Positions 8,145-14,777 of a stretch of 64,000 bases of DNA are shown piece after piece. Position 1 is the stretch's first letter, and every line of letters starts with the position of its first letter. The stretch is from the NCBI RefSeq assembly GCF_900626135.1, contig NZ_LR130786.1, forward strand, positions 558,001 to 622,000, given 5' to 3'. Source of the stretch: Senegalia massiliensis. Lineage in GTDB: Bacteria > Bacillota > Clostridia > Tissierellales > SIT17. The notes beneath the pieces were generated by a model. It was given only the letters and a program-made list of their open reading frames with translations. It did no database searches and was not told the origin of the DNA. The position numbers and the translations under genes are program-made.

Positions 8145-8720
8145 TTATTTTTTATTTTTAATATATATTTTATTTTCTATATACTCTATAGCTTCACCTA
8201 TTTCTTCACGAGAAAAATCTACTATATTCCTTAAACTTCTAATTGCTAAATTTTTAGTTAATTTTTGAGAATCAAATTCTATATTAGGGAATAATTCTTT
8301 AAAACACATCCTCAACATATCGTCTTTTATAATTTGTTCAGCTAGTCCTTTATAAGAATCTATTGAAGGTATTGTGTCCTCTTCTATCTTTTCGTAAGTT
8401 CGATGAGAATTATATTCTTGCTCCTTATCTATTTCAATTTGTGCTCTTTGTTCAAATTCACTCTTTTGTTTGTATTTATATTGAAGATCTCGCAATCGAT
8501 TTTCTTTTGCTTTTTCTAATTTTAATACATCACTCTTTTTATATCTTATATCCTTATTTCTTTTCGGTTTAGGTTGAATACATTCTATATTTAATTCTTT
8601 CAGCCAATTATATATTGTCTTAGGTGTTACAATAGCTTTTGTTTCATATTTTTCTTCAAAGTAATTTAATATCTCTTTTGGTGAAACTTCTTCATTTAAT
8701 CTGATGTAATCTTTTCCCAT
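8145..8720 (-). CDS. Helix-turn-helix regulator of the element (unrecognised family)
   Basis: 191 residues from ATG 8720, which sits eight bases after AAGGGG; an ATG two codons upstream is too close to the Shine-Dalgarno. The N-terminus (about 1-70) reads like a MerR/Xis-type winged helix: IVTPKTIYNWLKELNI then RYKKSDVLKLEKAKENR. Next comes a long charged, probably coiled-coil stretch (about 70-115) and a C-terminal helical domain with no match I recognise. It is divergent from the rightward element genes, and the space between contains four copies of one operator motif overlapping both promoters. I infer an autoregulated repressor, either of the mobility genes or of both arms of the element. 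Confidence 0.65.
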   Translation of the reverse strand: MGKDYIRLNEEVSPKEILNYFEEKYETKAIVTPKTIYNWLKELNIECIQPKPKRNKDIRYKKSDVLKLEKAKENRLRDLQYKYKQKSEFEQRAQIEIDKEQEYNSHRTYEKIEEDTIPSIDSYKGLAEQIIKDDMLRMCFKELFPNIEFDSQKLTKNLAIRSLRNIVDFSREEIGEAIEYIENKIYIKNKK

Positions 8721-8753
8721 CTTCATTACCCCTTTTCTACTTTATTTCATTTT

Positions 8754-8870
8754 TTCTTGATGATTATTTTATTTTCCATATGATTTCATTGTAGCATAAG
8801 CATTTTAATTCATCAAGAACAATTTTATATTTCTTGATGAATTACATTGATTCATATAGAATTTCTTGAT
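8754..8870. promoter_or_regulatory. Operator array: four copies of TTCTTGATGAATT-like sites
   Basis: Sites are at 8754-8765, 8807-8819 (inverted), 8831-8843 and 8863-8870 (partial). The middle two form a perfect 13-bp inverted repeat with an 11-base spacer. Site 2 covers the -35 box of the leftward promoter, site 3 ends just before the rightward -35, and site 4 touches the rightward -10. The layout suits a dimeric regulator controlling both directions, presumably the product of 8145-8720. Confidence 0.75.
8788..8816 (-). promoter_or_regulatory. Promoter of the element regulator gene
   Basis: On the minus strand: -35 TTGATG (8811-8816), 17-base spacer, -10 TACAAT (8788-8793). The -35 lies inside operator site 2, which suggests autoregulation. 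Confidence 0.7.
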
Positions 8871-8875
8871 AAAAT
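8847..8875 (+). promoter_or_regulatory. Rightward promoter for the element mobility genes
   Basis: -35 TTGATT (8847-8852), 17-base spacer, -10 TAAAAT (8870-8875), about 34 bases before the ATG at 8909. It is flanked and overlapped by operator sites 3 and 4. Confidence 0.7.
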
Positions 8876-8908
8876 ATAAATAAGTTAGAGAAAGGAGGTG
8901 ATTAAATT

Positions 8909-9163
8909 ATGTGGTTCAAAGGCTATCATAAAAGCAAGCTTTCTTGGTCTTATCCAGAAATAGAGAGTATAGACTATTTTTTAGAAGATTTTAAAGAAGA
9001 ATTAACTGAAATTAATTTAGAAGATAATATTCTATTACTTGAAACATACAGAGATGAATTAAAAACAAAACCAGTAATTCTTACTTTAGGAATTTGTGAG
9101 TTAGAAATTCAAGGATTAGACGAAGCAGTAACGGTATTAAGAGGTCTTAAAAGTATGCATTAG
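8909..9163 (+). CDS. Small acidic element protein, function unknown
   Basis: 84 residues, no motif I recognise. ATG is preceded by a perfect AAAGGAGGTG. The protein is acidic in the middle (YFLEDFKEELTEINLED) with a hydrophobic beta-like C-terminal half. It is the first gene of the rightward transcript, the position where Tn916-like elements carry small YdcP-type proteins, but I see no clear similarity. Confidence 0.65.
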   Translation: MWFKGYHKSKLSWSYPEIESIDYFLEDFKEELTEINLEDNILLLETYRDELKTKPVILTLGICELEIQGLDEAVTVLRGLKSMH

Positions 9164-9203
9164 AAAATTATATTTAAAAATAAAAAAAGGAGTGAAATTA
9201 AAT

Positions 9204-9557
9204 ATGAAAAAATTAAGACAATTTAATAAATTTGATTCAGTAGAGTTTTTTAAAGATAAAGATGTAAGAGTTATGGCCCACGAGCCTTGGAATGAATATG
9301 ATGATGGGCAAATTACTAAACAGTTAGGTACAAAGTATAAATGCGTTATAGCTACAGATAATACGAAATATGATGGTACGAATGTAGCCCCTGATCTTAA
9401 TGCTGGAGAACAAATCGATGTGAAAGTGCCACATCCTCCAAAAGATTATAAAAAGTTCAGCAAAATCAAGTTCATAGATGCTAGTGCATCTGTTTACGGT
9501 ACTTTTATGTCAGAACTCTCTGTAAAGGCAGATGATGTAGATATTCAATCAAAATAA
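9204..9557 (+). CDS. Small element protein, function unknown (YdcP-like layout)
   Basis: 117 residues from ATG 9204, preceded by AAAAGGAG at the right distance; a GTG at 9192 overlaps that Shine-Dalgarno and is rejected. The composition suggests a beta-rich fold: a YKCVIATD strand, then GEQIDVKVPHPPKDY, then FIDASASVYGTFMSELSVKADDV near the end. Tn916-type elements place DUF961 (YdcP) proteins just upstream of ftsK, with a similar beta-strand pattern ending in a substituted 'lysine-acid' tail. The resemblance is in layout only. Confidence 0.65.
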   Translation: MKKLRQFNKFDSVEFFKDKDVRVMAHEPWNEYDDGQITKQLGTKYKCVIATDNTKYDGTNVAPDLNAGEQIDVKVPHPPKDYKKFSKIKFIDASASVYGTFMSELSVKADDVDIQSK

Positions 9558-9611
9558 TAACTCTAAAGAAATTTTATTATACTTTAGAACTTTTGTCAAT
9601 AAATTGTAATG

Positions 9612-9645
9612 TATGTATCCGTTCCTGAAAAAGGGCGGATACATA
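9612..9645. repeat. 10-bp inverted repeat before the ftsK-like gene
   Basis: Arms TATGTATCCG (9612-9621) and CGGATACATA (9636-9645) with a 14-base loop, ending 11 bases before the GTG start. No T-run follows, so an RNA hairpin limiting translation or a protein site is as likely as a terminator. Confidence 0.55.
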
Positions 9646-9656
9646 TTGATTAGGAT

Positions 9657-10967
9657 GTGATTTGTATTAAAAAAACTTATAGGATGCAAAGAGGTTTAAT
9701 GTCATTTTTATTTATTACCTTTTTTATTTTATTATGGTTGTTTTTTAAAAATATTTATCCATTAATAGCTGAATTCATAACTATAATAAATTTACCTTAT
9801 ATTGAATCAAATATTTTCTTAATTCCTGCTAGTTTTATGGTAATCATCATATTAATGTGTTGGTCAATTCGCAATAAATTGTGGCTTGGTTTATCCTTTT
9901 CTATCAATCATTATTTTATGGTTAAAAGAATAAGAAGACATATTAAAGATGCGAGATTTGAAGATGAAAGGGAATTTGATAATTTAACCGTTAAATTACC
10001 CACCATTAAAATAGAATTTGATGATACTACTTTAAGGACTACTGGAAAAGTATATATAAAAAATTCAATTAAATTTGATAAGAAACTTGAAGATATGAGA
10101 ATTGATTCATCTTTAAAAGGATATATCAGTGAACGTAAATACTTATCTAAAGATAGAAATTGGTATATATATGAATTTTATTCAATCAATTCTCAAAAAC
10201 AATTTGAAATTAAATCAAAATCTGATTTTATTGAATGGTCGAACGAAACTTCAGATGACTATTCATTACGTTTAGATAATCGTACTACTGTTCCATTACA
10301 TCACATGGGTTTAGTAGGACAAACTGGTTCAGGTAAATCATTTTTTATTCAAATTTTATTGGAACAATTGTTATCAAAAAATGTAAAACATGAATTATTT
10401 GTTATTGACCCTAAAAGAACAGATGTCTATCAGATAGCTAAGCATAATATAGGTAGTAATCAAACTGCTGATAAATCAAATGCAATTGAATTAATTAAAC
10501 ACTTCCATGAAAAAATGAAAAGTCGTCAAGATGAATTACAAGATTTTTTTAAATCAAATCCCAACAAAACATATAAAGATGCAAATTTATCAGCTTTAAT
10601 TTTACTTATTGATGAATTTGGAGCATTAAGAGAATCATGGAAAACTTTACCTAAGAAAGAACGTGATGAAATTGATAGCATATTATCAGATGTTGCTTTT
10701 ATGGGTCGTCAACTCGGGTGTATTCTATGGATAGCAACTCAACAAATGAATGCACAGACTATGCCTACAGCAATTAGAGAGCAATTAGTTTTAAAAATAG
10801 CTCTTGGTGATAGTGATGAGCAAACATATAGAACATTATTTGCTTCTGGAGTTGACATACCACCAGTTCAATTTTCTGCTGGACAAGGTGTATATAGCTA
10901 TCCTGTTGTAGCTAGTGTGGATAATCCAAAATTATTAGTAGTACCTTATTGTAGCTTTTTAAATTAA
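9657..10967 (+). CDS. FtsK/SpoIIIE-type DNA translocase of the element (coupling protein candidate)
   Basis: 436 residues. Two membrane segments (about 15-35 and 52-70) are followed by a linker and the FtsK ATPase core. Walker A is GQTGSGKS (221-228), DPKRTD (251-256) is the typical next motif, and Walker B is ILLIDEFGAL (315-324). The C-terminal IATQQMNAQTMPTAIREQ segment is the family's sensor region. In Tn916 (Orf21) and ICEBs1 (ConQ) this protein is the coupling protein that brings relaxase-bound DNA to the transfer channel. Start taken as GTG 9657; ATG 9699 behind AAAGAGG is also possible and would shorten the cytoplasmic tip. Confidence 0.85.
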   Translation: MICIKKTYRMQRGLMSFLFITFFILLWLFFKNIYPLIAEFITIINLPYIESNIFLIPASFMVIIILMCWSIRNKLWLGLSFSINHYFMVKRIRRHIKDARFEDEREFDNLTVKLPTIKIEFDDTTLRTTGKVYIKNSIKFDKKLEDMRIDSSLKGYISERKYLSKDRNWYIYEFYSINSQKQFEIKSKSDFIEWSNETSDDYSLRLDNRTTVPLHHMGLVGQTGSGKSFFIQILLEQLLSKNVKHELFVIDPKRTDVYQIAKHNIGSNQTADKSNAIELIKHFHEKMKSRQDELQDFFKSNPNKTYKDANLSALILLIDEFGALRESWKTLPKKERDEIDSILSDVAFMGRQLGCILWIATQQMNAQTMPTAIREQLVLKIALGDSDEQTYRTLFASGVDIPPVQFSAGQGVYSYPVVASVDNPKLLVVPYCSFLN

Positions 10968-10970
10968 ATT

Positions 10971-11164
10971 CCTTAGCTTTTCTTAAGGGAAAGCAACACA
11001 GAGAGTGGAAGGGGACCCGCCTGTTAAGGCGGGGTAAGGTTCCACTCCGTGTTTCACTCCTTTAGAAGAGCTGGGGTATATGGTAATCACCCCAGCTCCA
11101 CTCAAGAGCAAAGTGCATGATAAACCTTATCCTCACAAGGTTTTTGATGCAAAAAACTTTGCTC
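10971..11164 (+). other. Hairpin-rich non-coding segment, oriT/replication-origin candidate
   Basis: Three large stem-loops lie between the coupling-protein and initiator genes. Hairpin 1: AGTGGAA/TTCCACT (11004-11010/11040-11046) extended by AACAC/GTGTT, with an inner CCCGCC/GGCGGG stem (11016-11021/11028-11033) closing TGTTAA. Hairpin 2: perfect GAGCTGGGGT/ACCCCAGCTC (11068-11077/11089-11098). Hairpin 3: GAGCAAAGT/ACTTTGCTC (11106-11114/11156-11164) with an inner AAACCTT/AAGGTTT. Tn916 has its oriT in the equivalent place (between orf21 and orf20). A single-strand origin or a transcribed structured RNA are alternatives. Confidence 0.65.
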
Positions 11165-11200
11165 AACCTTTTACTAATATATAGAGAGGATTGATAAAAT

Positions 11201-12355
11201 ATGATTCAACCAGATATAGACCAGTTTACACTTATACTTAAGCCAACTATCAGTTTTGATTTTGATTGTTGGCGGGATTGGCTCGCTAATAGTTTGATAA
11301 ATACATTTTTAGTCAATTCTAAAATGTTATCCTTATTTGATTATTTTGATGTGTCTGATGTTAAATTACCAGAAGGATATACATTCGGTTATTCTTTTAA
11401 TAACTCACCATTTTATTTTTGTATTGCTTATCATGAAGCTTTTTCAAAAATGGGAGTCATTATAAAATTTAGTGCATATGCATGGCATGAATATGTTAAA
11501 AGATACAATAATCAATTTAATGAGTCAATAAATTTATACAGTTTTTTGATGATGATTGAATCAGATGAGTATGATTTTAGACTATCAAGAATAGATATTT
11601 GTTGTGATTTTTTTAATGAAAAAATCAATATTCCAGAATTAAAGCGTTCAATTGAAGCAGGAAGGTGTGAAGTTAGATATGGCAAATACTAAAGTAAATT
11701 ATTTAGAAAAAGTGGTTCAAGAAAACAAATTAAAACCTTATAAAAGAAATACTTCTAGAATAACTGATGTGTCAAAAGACTTTAACGCTGAAACAATTTA
11801 TATTGGTTCTAAAGGTAGAAATACTAAAGTTCATCTTCGTATATATGATAAAAAGGCAGAACAATTATCGTGAAATATATGAGACATATTGCAAAAGAGG
11901 TTGATGATTGGGTTCGTGTTGAAGCTGAGTTTTCTGGAAAATATGCACATCAATTAACAGATGCTATATTGAATTGTAAAAATGATGTAGAATTTAAAAA
12001 TATAATTATTAGTTCTCTATTAGATAGATATATGTTTTTTTATGTCAAATCTAATAGACCTCATAAAATCACTAAATTAATGTTAGAACTTTTAGATGAA
12101 AAAAATTTTCAATTTAAATCTCCATCACCACGTAATAATTTATTGGATCAATCTATAGATCATTTAATAAAAGGATCTGGTCTTATACCTACACTATGGA
12201 AAGTAGGAGAAATATGGGGAAAAGAAGTAACGCTAGAATTAATGGAACACTTATATTCTCATTATGAAGATTTTGCACCTAATGATGATCATATATCTTG
12301 GATTAATAAGTATAAAAATCTATATTTGCTTGAAGGAAAGCCTTGGAGCAAATAA
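11201..12355 (+). pseudogene. Rep_trans/MOBT-type replication initiator-relaxase gene, broken by two frameshifts
   Basis: Three consecutive open segments make one protein. Residues 1-163 (11201-11692) include FRLSRIDICCDFF; then a frame +1 segment (to 11873) with TIYIGSKGRNTKVHLRIYDKKAEQL; then a return to the first frame (to 12355) with DDWVRVEAEFSGKYAHQL. These motifs in this order match the replication initiation factor family (PF02486; Tn916 Orf20, ICEBs1 NicK). The first shift lies between about 11652 and 11692, the second near 11860-11880. Such proteins nick oriT/dso and start rolling-circle replication. As read, no full-length protein is made, so the element may be immobile unless a helper acts in trans or the shifts are sequencing errors. 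Confidence 0.8.
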
Positions 12356-12405
12356 ATATATATTAAAAATTTATAAAAAATGTGCATTAAAGGAGGAAAA
12401 ACTTT

Positions 12406-12603
12406 ATGATTGCTGATATGCCTAAGAAAGATTATCCATATCTTTTGACAAAAAAACAAGCTTCTCAATTTTTAGGTATTGATCCTAAATCATTTGATAA
12501 ATACATACGCCCTAATAATAATCTAAATCGTTTTATGATTGGCAGACATGAAAGATATACTGTAGAATCTTTAAAACAATTTATTGATTCAAATTCTATT
12601 TAA
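12406..12603 (+). CDS. xis: Excisionase-like small DNA-binding protein
   Basis: 65 residues, ATG preceded by AAAGGAGG. The body is a winged-helix excisionase fold: LLTKKQASQFLGID, KSFDKYIRPN and then RYTVESLKQFID, the pattern of Tn916-type Xis and helix_turn_helix_17 proteins. It sits directly upstream of the integrase gene, as xis does in this class of element. It would bend DNA at the ends and favour excision by the integrase. Confidence 0.75.
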   Translation: MIADMPKKDYPYLLTKKQASQFLGIDPKSFDKYIRPNNNLNRFMIGRHERYTVESLKQFIDSNSI

Positions 12604-12610
12604 TTTATTG

Positions 12611-12675
12611 ATAGTTGATAATATGCTAGATTCGTAATACAATGAATTTGTATTCAACTAGCATCTATCAACTAT
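12611..12675. repeat. Two-level inverted repeat between xis and int
   Basis: Outer stem ATAGTTGATA plus ATGCTAG (12611-12629) pairs with CTAGCAT plus TATCAACTAT (12658-12675) with a small asymmetric bulge. An inner stem AATACAA/TTGTATT (12636-12642/12648-12654) stacks inside. It ends 21 bases before the integrase ATG. Without a T-run, translation or processing control of int is more likely than termination. Confidence 0.65.
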
Positions 12676-12696
12676 AGTATGAAAGGAATTGATAGT

Positions 12697-13737
12697 ATGG
12701 CTAGTATTATTAAAAGAGGAAAATCTTATAGAGCACAAGTTTCATTATATAAAAATGGAAAACACAAAAAACTTACAAAGTCTTTTCCAACTAAAAAAGA
12801 AGCAGAACTTTGGGCATTGGAAATGGAATTAGAAAAAGGAAATGGAAAACAACTTGCTCATGGAAATACAACATTTGCAGATTACTTTGAAGATTGGATA
12901 TACCTTGTAAAGATTAATGATGTGAAAGAAACAACTTTTCAGTTTTATATAAGGACTTCTAACTTAGTAAGAGAATTATTTAAGGATATTAAATTAAAAG
13001 ATTTAAATGATATTATTGTTCAAAGGAAAATAGATGAATATGCTAAGACACATTCTAAAAGCACAACTCATACACTTCTTCTTAAAATTAGAACTGCATT
13101 AAAGGATGCTTATTCGAGAGGTTATATATCAAATGATTTTTCTGGATTAGTAAAATCCAGAGGGAAAATACTCTCTAAACGAAATAAAGCTTTATCAATA
13201 TCTGATTTAAAAAAGCTTCGCAACTATACTTTTCAACATCCAGAAAATGAGTTTAATTTATTTGTATTACTTGCATTAGAAACTGGCATGAGACGGGGTG
13301 AATTGCTTTCTATTCGTCCTGAAAATATCTTTGAATATGGAATAGAGGTTAGAAACTCAATTAGCCCTACATCTAATGATAAATCATTAAAAACTAAAAG
13401 TGCAAAGCGTAACGTTTCTATAAATAAAGAAGTTTATGATTTAATAACTAAAATTCCAGTTAAGCAAAATGGATATATTTTTCTAACTTATGGTTTCAAG
13501 CAATCAGAAATGCTCGCTAAATTACTTGAAAAGTTAAATATTGAAAAAACAACTTTTCATGGACTAAGAGATACACATGCATCTTTTTTATTCTCTCAAG
13601 AAATAGATTTAGTATACGTATCAAAAAGATTAGGTCATAGTAGCATTCAAACAACTCAAAATTATTATCTTGAATTAATGCCAGAAAAAAAGCACCAGCA
13701 AGATGCTGATGCTCTAAAATTATTAAATTCTTTATAA
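12697..13737 (+). CDS. int: Tyrosine recombinase/integrase (Tn916 Int family)
   Basis: 346 residues from ATG 12697, with AAAGGA nine bases upstream; an ATG six codons earlier lies before that Shine-Dalgarno. The N-terminal AP2-like arm-binding domain begins SIIKRGKSYRAQVSLYKNGK, a SAM-like core-binding domain follows (about 60-150), then the catalytic domain. Catalytic residues are Arg in ETGMRRGELLSI, Lys in LKTKSAKRNVSI, His/Arg in FHGLRDTHASF, His in RLGHSSIQTT and the nucleophile Tyr in QNYYLEL. It integrates the element at the 3' end of rpsI, 70 bases away. The 3' coding end also encodes, on the other strand, a terminator for rpsI transcription. Confidence 0.9.
   Translation: MASIIKRGKSYRAQVSLYKNGKHKKLTKSFPTKKEAELWALEMELEKGNGKQLAHGNTTFADYFEDWIYLVKINDVKETTFQFYIRTSNLVRELFKDIKLKDLNDIIVQRKIDEYAKTHSKSTTHTLLLKIRTALKDAYSRGYISNDFSGLVKSRGKILSKRNKALSISDLKKLRNYTFQHPENEFNLFVLLALETGMRRGELLSIRPENIFEYGIEVRNSISPTSNDKSLKTKSAKRNVSINKEVYDLITKIPVKQNGYIFLTYGFKQSEMLAKLLEKLNIEKTTFHGLRDTHASFLFSQEIDLVYVSKRLGHSSIQTTQNYYLELMPEKKHQQDADALKLLNSL
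13685..13713 (-). terminator. Minus-strand terminator embedded in the integrase 3' coding end
   Basis: Read from rpsI, the sequence forms a 10-bp stem, AGCATCAGCA (13713-13704) with TGCTGGTGCT (13700-13691), one G-U pair, loop TCT, then six more T (13690-13685). It lies 94-122 bases past the rpsI stop and can replace the terminator the insertion displaced. Confidence 0.75.
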
Positions 13738-13751
13738 AGTTTATTCTTGAT

Positions 13752-13775
13752 TTGAACCAACTTGAACCAAAATAG
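13752..13775. repeat. Right copy of the 24-base subterminal repeat (possible integrase arm site)
   Basis: Contains TTGAACCAA twice in tandem and matches 4761-4784 at 20 of 24 positions, 32 bases inside the right core repeat. Confidence 0.5.
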
Positions 13776-13806
13776 TCCATTATATGTTGGTATATCAATG
13801 TTTTGC

Positions 13807-14199
13807 CTATCTCTTTGAGAATTGTGGACTTCTTCTTGCTTTCTTTAGACCATATTTCTTTCTTTCTGTCATTCTTGGGTCTCTTGTAAGCATTCCTGCT
13901 TTTTTTAGTGTTGGTCTAAGTTCATTGTCAGCTTTAAGTAATGCTCTTGATATACCATGTCTTATAGCTCCTGCTTGACCAGTATAACCTCCACCATTTA
14001 CATTTACTAAAACATCATATTTATCAGATGTATCTGTTATAACTAACGGCTCTTTTACTTTAACTTTTAATGTATCATAATTAAAATAATCGTCCATATC
14101 TCTATCATTAATTTTTACATTTCCTGAACCAGGAACTAATCTTACTCTAGCAATAGATTTTTTTCTTCTTCCAGTTCCATAAAATTGTACTTTCGCCAT
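13807..14199 (-). CDS. rpsI: 30S ribosomal protein S9
   Basis: 130 residues, full length. Hallmarks: [18 protein letters not shown] at the N-terminus, [19 protein letters not shown] in the middle and the conserved basic tail RRSPQFSKR that reaches the P-site tRNA. It is 20 bases downstream of rplM in the usual rplM-rpsI pair. The last codons and stop (TAG) are the right attachment core of the element: integration restored the SKR tail exactly but changed the stop from TAA. Confidence 0.98.
   Translation of the reverse strand: MAKVQFYGTGRRKKSIARVRLVPGSGNVKINDRDMDDYFNYDTLKVKVKEPLVITDTSDKYDVLVNVNGGGYTGQAGAIRHGISRALLKADNELRPTLKKAGMLTRDPRMTERKKYGLKKARRSPQFSKR
13808..13819. repeat. Right attachment core inside the rpsI 3' end
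   Basis: Same 12 bases as 4635-4646. They encode the final Ser-Lys-Arg and the first two bases of the stop of rpsI on the minus strand. Confidence 0.85.
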
Positions 14200-14219
14200 T
14201 TAAAATCCTCCCTTCCTGA

Positions 14220-14648
14220 CTATATTTCGTAAACTTCAGGTTTTTGAGCATCGTGATTATGTTCAGTTCCACTATAAACCTTTAGCTTTTTAATCATTTG
14301 TCTTCCTAAACTGTTCTTTGGTAACATACCTCTTACAGCTTTTTGAACTGCTAATTCTGGTTTCTCTTGCATTAATCTTTTATAAGTCATTTCTTTTAAA
14401 CCACCTGGATGATTTGTGTGGTATCTGTAAAGTTTTTGGTCAAGTTTTTTACCTGATAATTCTACTTTTTCAGCATTTATGATTATTACATGATCACCTG
14501 TATCAACATGTGGTGTATAAATAGGCTTATTCTTACCTCTTAATATTTTTGCTACTTCACTAGCAAGTCTACCTAATTTTTTACCTTCAGCATCTATAAT
14601 ATACCATTTTCTTTCAATTTCATGGGGTTTAGCTATAAAGCTTTTCAT
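14220..14648 (-). CDS. rplM: 50S ribosomal protein L13
   Basis: 142 residues, the family's normal size. Visible signatures are [33 protein letters not shown] and the [15 protein letters not shown] region. L13 is an early-assembly 23S rRNA-binding protein. It is the first gene of the rplM-rpsI operon, with its own promoter and leader between truA and the start codon; AGGAGGG lies before the ATG. Confidence 0.98.
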   Translation of the reverse strand: MKSFIAKPHEIERKWYIIDAEGKKLGRLASEVAKILRGKNKPIYTPHVDTGDHVIIINAEKVELSGKKLDQKLYRYHTNHPGGLKEMTYKRLMQEKPELAVQKAVRGMLPKNSLGRQMIKKLKVYSGTEHNHDAQKPEVYEI

Positions 14649-14698
14649 TTCTTTCCCTCCTCATTGCACTTTCATTTTAAATTTTAAGTTTAACGTCA

Positions 14699-14727
14699 AT
14701 AAAAATCCGGGGCTAGTGGATTTTTAT
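14699..14727 (-). promoter_or_regulatory. Hairpin in the rplM leader (L13 leader candidate)
   Basis: Stem ATAAAAATCC/GGATTTTTAT with a 9-base loop, about 50 bases before rplM and just after the predicted transcription start. Firmicute rplM transcripts often carry an L13-binding leader; the stem is seen, the regulatory role is inferred. Confidence 0.5.
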
Positions 14728-14742
14728 CTTTACACTCCTTTT

Positions 14743-14771
14743 ATTGTAATACAACCTACCATGTGTGTCAA
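14743..14771 (-). promoter_or_regulatory. Promoter of rplM-rpsI
   Basis: -35 TTGACA (14766-14771), 17-base spacer and -10 TACAAT (14743-14748) on the minus strand, in the gap just after truA. Confidence 0.8.
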
Positions 14772-14777
14772 GACTTT

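Larger units (their letters stand above)
4635..13819. mobile_element. 9.17-kb integrative (probably mobilizable) element inserted in the 3' end of rpsI
   Basis: Bounded by the 12-bp direct repeat tatctctttgag at 4635-4646 and 13808-13819. The right copy is the last codons of intact rpsI; the left copy abuts the original rpsI terminator. Inside are integrase, excisionase-like gene, broken Rep_trans-type initiator, FtsK-like ATPase, structured oriT-like DNA, two small unknown genes, a regulator and a restriction-modification pair. Base composition is lower in G+C and codons differ from the ribosomal block. No VirB4, VirB6 or cell-wall hydrolase genes are present, so self-transfer is unlikely. 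Gene order int-xis-rep-ftsK resembles a reduced Tn916/ICEBs1-type module. Confidence 0.9.

Noticed and set aside
11652-11880. Programmed ribosomal frameshifting in the initiator gene
   Set aside because: No canonical slippery heptamer with downstream structure at either site, and two shifts in opposite senses would be needed; decay or sequencing error is simpler.
13517-13798. Minus-strand open frame over the integrase 3' end
   Set aside because: Antisense to a well-supported integrase gene, with no ribosome-binding site; the minus-strand signal here is the terminator hairpin.
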